Below are positions 59,210 through 64,000 of a stretch of 64,000 nt of DNA, piece by piece. Below the pieces are notes generated by a model. The model made no database searches. It was not told where the DNA came from and worked only from the letters and a program-made list of their open reading frames with translations. This DNA is from JAMZMI01 sp039944535 (lineage in GTDB: Bacteria > Bacteroidota > Bacteroidia > Cytophagales > Cyclobacteriaceae). The stretch lies in NCBI GenBank assembly GCA_039944535.1, contig JBDUYP010000001.1, forward strand, positions 620,001-684,000. The letters run 5' to 3'. Made by a program: the position numbers and the translations under genes. Positions within the stretch are counted from its first letter, which is position 1. Each line of letters starts with the position of its first letter.

Positions 59210-62090
59210 GTTACTTTTCATCTTTACCATGCTGTATTCGGTATGTGTATGGTCCCAGCCCTTCAACTGGAGCGTTAACTCCTCCGGCATTTACCGTGAT
59301 GGTTCGCCATTTTATATGAGAGGACAGTCCTGGGCAAAAGAAACGCCTATAACATATGGGCTTGGCACCTCGTGTGAAACAGACTTAAAAGCAAAATTAT
59401 CAGCACTTAACGCCATTGGCGTAAATACACTAAGAATTTATGGCAGTCCGGATGACAGTGATTGGAGTGGTTCGTCCAATTTCGCAAACCTCATCAAGTG
59501 GATCGAAGAATGGAATGTGGCAAACCCTGATGGCGGTGACCCTAACAACGCCATGTATTATTTTGTTCAGATCAACCCGGAGGACCCTCAGTCCCTTATT
59601 TCCGATGACCTGCCTGAAAATAGCAGCGCTTCTTTCAATAGGGCAATACACGATACGAGTCACCCCGGCAGTGTTGCCAGCCTCATTCAGACCGTAGACA
59701 ACATCACCGGAGGCAGTGATTATCTGTTGGGCTATATGATCTATCACGAGCTAAACGGCTCCAACAAATACATTGATTGGTACAACACAGTAGGTGCATC
59801 AGGAATTGAGGACTTCATGAATGATGTGGCAGATGCCATACATAACACTTACGCCTCAGGCAAACTGGTCACCCATACTGGAGATGCAAAGCAGCCAACG
59901 GCAGATATTTACGAGCAAATTGAAAACCTCGATAGCAGCCCTGGTAATGTTTTTGAAAATTTTGACATTATCGGCTTCAACCTTTACATATCCACAAAGG
60001 AAATGCTCAATGAGGGAAGCTACTATGATCGTATTCCTCAGCGTAGGGGTTTTAGTGTCAATAGCAATCGGGGTTGGTATATCGGCGAAACTGGTGCTTC
60101 AAGTGATGTTGCGGCTCCTACCACTATCCCGGCAGTCAACTACACCCAATCTCAAGGTCTTGCAAACTTGCAGATCATGTGGCAGAAATCTGAAGAGCTT
60201 GGAAACCTCATTGGCTTTATGCTTTTCACTGTACAGGACAATGATCTGGGAGACCCTATTAGTGACAATATGAAACAGCGTGGTTACTTCGATGTATACG
60301 GGGACCAAAAAATGCTGTACTACGCTTACCCTGATGTGGTCAATGAAATTTCTACAAACGAGAGGTATCATTATACCGATGATCATGCAGTAGGAATTAC
60401 CATTGTTGAAAATGCGAATGACTATACCATAACTTTTGATTTTGAAAACAAGACCACTTCCGGAATGGACTTCTTTTGGTCTATATATGGAGATGATGGC
60501 TCTTCCAATCAAAGGTTTAGCAGTTTACATGATGAAGCTTATGTATCCCTTTCTGGTGGTCAGTCTACCAGTGTGGTGAAAACGGTGAGCAAGCCGGGTA
60601 CAAATGATTTGTTTGCCGTGGAGGCACTTGTCATAGACGACCTCACGCCATCTAATAGTTATTCTTACGGTCGCGATCACCTACTTGCAGATGCGATCGG
60701 TACTGTGGCAGGACTAAATATAAACACGAGCAACACCCCTGATAGACCTCAGAGCAATCTTCCATCGCCCTGGGATTCTTCTGACATTGGAAACGTAGCT
60801 GCGGCAGGCTCGGCTGATTATTCCAGCGGCAGCTTCGATATTGAAGGCTCAGGTGCTGATATATGGAACACAGCAGATGAATTCAGGTATGTGTATCAGG
60901 AGGTATCAGGAGATGTGACAATCACTGCACGGGTGGTTTCCATTGAAAACACAAACGCATGGGCAAAAGCTGGTGTAATGATTCGTGAGAGTTTGACCTC
61001 CGGTTCTAAGCATGCCATGAGTGTGATCACACCAAGTCGGGGGACTTCATTTCAACGCAGAACAAACACCAATGGATCAAGCGCGCACACTACGGTCTCA
61101 TCCATTACGGCACCTTACTGGGTACGAATGGAAAGAAGTGGAAATACATTTACCAGTTCCTATTCGTCTGATGGTAACAACTGGACAGCCCATGGTTCGA
61201 CCAGTATTACCATGGGTTCTGATGTGTATGTAGGATTAGCCACTACTTCACATAATGACGGAACGCTGTGTTCATCCATGATTGATAATGTATCAGTCAG
61301 TACCGGAAGTAGCAGCACCACCATCACACTTAGCCCGACGGACGATGCATATGTCAGAGGTGGCAGTTATGCCAGTTCTAATTATGGTTCCGATTCACAA
61401 TTAGTGATCAAACAAGGCAGTTCAAGTGATTATTTCAGGAAGTCATACCTGTCTTTCGATCTTAGCAATGAAGGACTCTCTTCGGTCAGTAGCGCTGTGG
61501 TTAGAGTGTATGCTTCTACGGCTGGTTCCATAGATATTACCGCTTACCAAACGGGCGATAGCTGGACCGAGAATGCGATTAATTGGAACAATGCCCCAGG
61601 TTTTGGATCGACTTTAGGAGCTGTGAGTTTTAGTAGTAGTGGCCAGTATTATGAGTGGGACATTACTACCTACGTCCAAAATGAACTCGCTAATGACGAA
61701 GTAGTTAGTGTTGCTTTTTATGATGCCGGAGCATCCAATACTCAGGTAGTATTAAACAGTAAAGAGGCTTCATCCAATACTCCTCAGCTGGTCATTTCTG
61801 GTACTGTTGGTGGAGGCTCCAGAGTGGCTCATGACTCCAAAAATCTCTCAGTTCAAAACCTCGATTGGCAGGTTTATCCCAATCCATCATCTGGGTTTCT
61901 CTACTTCGATGTTCCCGAGGGGCAGCTGACACATTTTAGACTAATGGACTTGTCAGGAAAAGAAGTGTTTTCAGCCGCTGTGATTAGAAATAGCGCGGAT
62001 CTGCGAAGTGTGGAAAACGGCATTTATCTGCTTGAAGTCTTCGGAAAGGATAGTCAGACCATTCGAAAGAAAATAATACTCAACCAGTAA
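59199..62090 (+). CDS. T9SS-secreted multidomain glycoside hydrolase-like protein
   Basis: A 963-residue protein. Signal peptide 1-20 (VCVWSQ). TIM barrel about 25-400, opening IYRDGSPFYMRGQSWAKE, with Glu184 in MIYHELNGSNKY and Glu297 in WYIGETGAS as probable acid/base and nucleophile. The GETG text resembles GH17-type nucleophile motifs, but the rest does not clearly match. Beta-sandwich about 400-500. DUF1349-like domain about 522-700 (GDVTITARVVSIENTNAWAK). DNRLRE/CBM96-like domain about 706-868 (DDAYVRGGSYASSNYGSDSQ). T9SS sorting tail from about 885 (WQVYPNPSSGFLYF). It is a cell-surface or secreted enzyme of the PUL and a tandem paralogue of the next gene. Confidence 0.85.
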   Translation: MKNKLLFIFTMLYSVCVWSQPFNWSVNSSGIYRDGSPFYMRGQSWAKETPITYGLGTSCETDLKAKLSALNAIGVNTLRIYGSPDDSDWSGSSNFANLIKWIEEWNVANPDGGDPNNAMYYFVQINPEDPQSLISDDLPENSSASFNRAIHDTSHPGSVASLIQTVDNITGGSDYLLGYMIYHELNGSNKYIDWYNTVGASGIEDFMNDVADAIHNTYASGKLVTHTGDAKQPTADIYEQIENLDSSPGNVFENFDIIGFNLYISTKEMLNEGSYYDRIPQRRGFSVNSNRGWYIGETGASSDVAAPTTIPAVNYTQSQGLANLQIMWQKSEELGNLIGFMLFTVQDNDLGDPISDNMKQRGYFDVYGDQKMLYYAYPDVVNEISTNERYHYTDDHAVGITIVENANDYTITFDFENKTTSGMDFFWSIYGDDGSSNQRFSSLHDEAYVSLSGGQSTSVVKTVSKPGTNDLFAVEALVIDDLTPSNSYSYGRDHLLADAIGTVAGLNINTSNTPDRPQSNLPSPWDSSDIGNVAAAGSADYSSGSFDIEGSGADIWNTADEFRYVYQEVSGDVTITARVVSIENTNAWAKAGVMIRESLTSGSKHAMSVITPSRGTSFQRRTNTNGSSAHTTVSSITAPYWVRMERSGNTFTSSYSSDGNNWTAHGSTSITMGSDVYVGLATTSHNDGTLCSSMIDNVSVSTGSSSTTITLSPTDDAYVRGGSYASSNYGSDSQLVIKQGSSSDYFRKSYLSFDLSNEGLSSVSSAVVRVYASTAGSIDITAYQTGDSWTENAINWNNAPGFGSTLGAVSFSSSGQYYEWDITTYVQNELANDEVVSVAFYDAGASNTQVVLNSKEASSNTPQLVISGTVGGGSRVAHDSKNLSVQNLDWQVYPNPSSGFLYFDVPEGQLTHFRLMDLSGKEVFSAAVIRNSADLRSVENGIYLLEVFGKDSQTIRKKIILNQ

Positions 62091-62100
62091 ATCATCTGAC

Positions 62101-62127
62101 GGCTCCAGGGTCATTGGCCCTGGAGTC
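62101..62127 (+). other. Strong hairpin between the tandem hydrolase genes
   Basis: GGCTCCAGGG, loop TCATTGG and CCCTGGAGTC form a 10-bp stem with one G-T pair. No T tract follows, so partial attenuation or RNA processing is likelier than full termination. Confidence 0.6.
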
Positions 62128-62145
62128 AACCAAACCTCAATATTC

Positions 62146-64000
62146 ATGAATGACCATAAATACTCGATTCTTTTAGTTGTCCTTACCTGCATACTTCTTG
62201 TTTGCGGATCGACAGCCCATGCTCAGGCGTTTGAGTGGAGGACCACTGCAGATACTTTATATCGTGATGGTGTTCCCTGCTTTCTCAAAGGTCAATCATG
62301 GGCAAAAAAGACAGTGTTTACTTATCAGCGAGATGAGGCAGCTGAGCAGGATGTCAAACAGGTACTGACTGAACTGCATGAAATTGGAGTCAACACTATA
62401 CGCATATATGGCAGTCCCAATGACAGTGATTGGGATGGTTCTGCCAACTTCCATAACCTCATCAGGTGGATAGAAGAGTGGAATGTAGAAAATCCGGATG
62501 AAGGAGACCCTAAGAGCGCGATGTATTACATGGTGCAGTTGTCTCCGGCTGACCCTCAGTCACCGATCTCATCGGATCTGCCAGAAAATAGCGAAGCTGC
62601 ATTCGATAGAGCCATTAATGATCCGACCAATCCCGAAAGTGTCGCCAGTTTGGTTCAGCAGGTTGATGACCTCACTGAAGGCAGTAAATATCTAATGGGG
62701 TATTTAATCTATCATGAGCTAAACGTCTCGTCTAAATATGACGAATGGAGAGATGCCATTGGCCTTCAGGGCATAGAAGATTTCATGAATGCCGTGGCTG
62801 ATTCCTTGCACAATCGCTATGCTCCGGGCAAGTTGGTGGCGCATACGGGAGATGCTAAGGATGATGAGGATGATATCTACCAGGGGATAGAATCACTGGA
62901 TCAGGTGAAGGGTAATGTTTTCGAAAACTTTGACATGCTCGGTTTCAATCTGTATATCTCATCAGATGCTTTGATAACCAAAAACCGGTACTACGACCGA
63001 ATCGTGAATCGTCGTGCGTTGAGTGTCAATGAAACTCGGGGGTGGTTTATTGGGGAAACAGGGCCTTCCTTTGATAAATCTGCCAGTTCCAGTGCTGTCG
63101 CTGCAGCCAACTATACCAACCCGGAAGGAGGAGCCAATCTTCAACTCATGTTTGTCAAATCGGCCGAGTTGGGCAATATGATCGGCTACATGCTTTTTAC
63201 AGTCCAGGATAATGATTTGGGTGCCCAAGTGGGAGATGACATTAAGCAAAGGGGGTACTACGATGTTTATGGAGACAAAAAATTCCTTTACTACATCTAT
63301 CCGGATGTGCTCAATAGCATATCCTCCAATCACCGCAAGCGACTGACAAGCTCATATTTGATGGAACTGACCATCGATGATGTGGGTGACACCTACAGGA
63401 TCACCTATCGTTTTGAAAATTATAGCGACAGTGACAATAGAACTCTTGAGTATAATATTCACGCTGATGATGGATCAGGCGGAAGTCAGCGTTTCGGCGA
63501 AACTATCTGCGCTGAGTATGTAACACTGGCACCATGCGAAGCTATTGAAATCGTCAAAACTGTCAGTATTCCCTCATCAAAGTTTGTCGTAGCTTCAGCC
63601 TCGTTGATCCGTGAATTCGCTCCAGAAAATCCTTATTTATGGGGACGAGAGCATCTGTTGGAAGATGCCATTTGCACAGTAGCAGGCTTGAATTTATTCC
63701 TCAATACCCAGCAGGAAGTACCAGAAATCACTTTGAGTTGCCAGGCCTTGCCAGCCGATTTGGGCGTGCAATGGTCCAGTCAGGCATCAGAGATCTTTCT
63801 AGGAGATACACTGACGATATCTCTTGAAGTGTCAAACTCAGGCCCCAGTGATGCCACAGAGCTTGAAGTGGGTATGAGCATAGGGACAGGGTTTTCTATA
63901 CTTGAGACGTCCAACACCGAAGGGAGTCTTTCGGATGATTTTAGCAAATGGACTATAGGCTCATTGGCTAAAAATGATTTAGCTCAAATGCAGTTTAGTG
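62146..64000 (+). CDS. Secreted glycoside hydrolase-like paralogue, cut by the window end
   Basis: Open from an ATG at 62146 to the end (618 codons, no stop). Signal peptide to about residue 27 (LLVCGSTAHAQ). TIM barrel with YRDGVPCFLKGQSWAKK, Glu191 in LIYHELNVSSKY and Glu304 in WFIGETGPS. The 113-residue spacing of the Glu pair is identical to the upstream paralogue, and about half of the residues agree by eye. From about 545 a DUF11/CARDB-like beta module begins (DTLTISLEVSNSGPSDATEL), replacing the DUF1349 and CBM96-like parts of its neighbour. It may continue to a T9SS tail outside the window. Confidence 0.85.
   Translation, partial: MNDHKYSILLVVLTCILLVCGSTAHAQAFEWRTTADTLYRDGVPCFLKGQSWAKKTVFTYQRDEAAEQDVKQVLTELHEIGVNTIRIYGSPNDSDWDGSANFHNLIRWIEEWNVENPDEGDPKSAMYYMVQLSPADPQSPISSDLPENSEAAFDRAINDPTNPESVASLVQQVDDLTEGSKYLMGYLIYHELNVSSKYDEWRDAIGLQGIEDFMNAVADSLHNRYAPGKLVAHTGDAKDDEDDIYQGIESLDQVKGNVFENFDMLGFNLYISSDALITKNRYYDRIVNRRALSVNETRGWFIGETGPSFDKSASSSAVAAANYTNPEGGANLQLMFVKSAELGNMIGYMLFTVQDNDLGAQVGDDIKQRGYYDVYGDKKFLYYIYPDVLNSISSNHRKRLTSSYLMELTIDDVGDTYRITYRFENYSDSDNRTLEYNIHADDGSGGSQRFGETICAEYVTLAPCEAIEIVKTVSIPSSKFVVASASLIREFAPENPYLWGREHLLEDAICTVAGLNLFLNTQQEVPEITLSCQALPADLGVQWSSQASEIFLGDTLTISLEVSNSGPSDATELEVGMSIGTGFSILETSNTEGSLSDDFSKWTIGSLAKNDLAQMQFS

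Overview
The window looks like a chromosomal piece of a Bacteroidota bacterium, most probably a marine or aquatic member of the Cytophagales. This placement is inferred from type IX secretion (T9SS) C-terminal sorting domains, SusC/SusD proteins, a FecI/FecR pair, promoters with TAnnTTTG -7 elements, and the near absence of Shine-Dalgarno sites. I see no rRNA, tRNA, insertion sequence, CRISPR array or prophage block.

Layout: (1) 1-5040: the start of a YceI-like gene, fabF, a TonB-dependent receptor and a Tyr/Asp-rich lipoprotein. (2) 5295-27135: a block of eight same-strand genes. They are a KNH-like domain protein with a Gly-rich membrane segment, a ~5,060-residue T9SS surface mosaic (FG-GAP propeller, about nine LamG modules, BspA-type and plant-type LRRs, CUB, cadherin-like and SusE-like modules), a secreted caspase-fold peptidase overlapping it by ATGA, then an ECF sigma factor with an overlapping small membrane protein, two LPP20-like periplasmic proteins (one with DUF4384), and a secreted transglutaminase-like protein. 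This is my best candidate for an undescribed system. (3) 27177-34202, minus strand: an orphan SiaC-like protein, a small secreted/membrane pair, and a signalling operon. The operon holds a histidine kinase with an ethylene-receptor-type copper-binding membrane domain, a single-domain response regulator, a REC-PAS-HisKA_3 hybrid kinase and a NarL-type regulator. (4) 34539-38165: a decayed histidine kinase copy, an intact TPR histidine kinase, a LytTR regulator and a solo LuxR-type HTH protein. (5) 38224-45077: a two-gene unit of a tail-fibre-like protein with an S74 intramolecular chaperone and a T9SS cadherin-like surface protein. (6) 45412-64000: a polysaccharide utilisation locus (PUL).

The PUL reads ECF sigma factor, FecR anti-sigma, SusC with an N-terminal STN signalling domain, SusD, GH2 with a discoidin-like domain, an aberrant Nramp-family transporter, a class I mannose-6-phosphate isomerase, and three secreted TIM-barrel proteins with paired catalytic-looking glutamates, the last cut by the window end. 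The likely flow is: glycan sensed and imported by SusC/SusD, signal passed through the STN domain and FecR to the sigma factor, backbone cleaved by the secreted enzymes, and released sugar (possibly mannose) fed to the isomerase. The substrate cannot be fixed from sequence alone.
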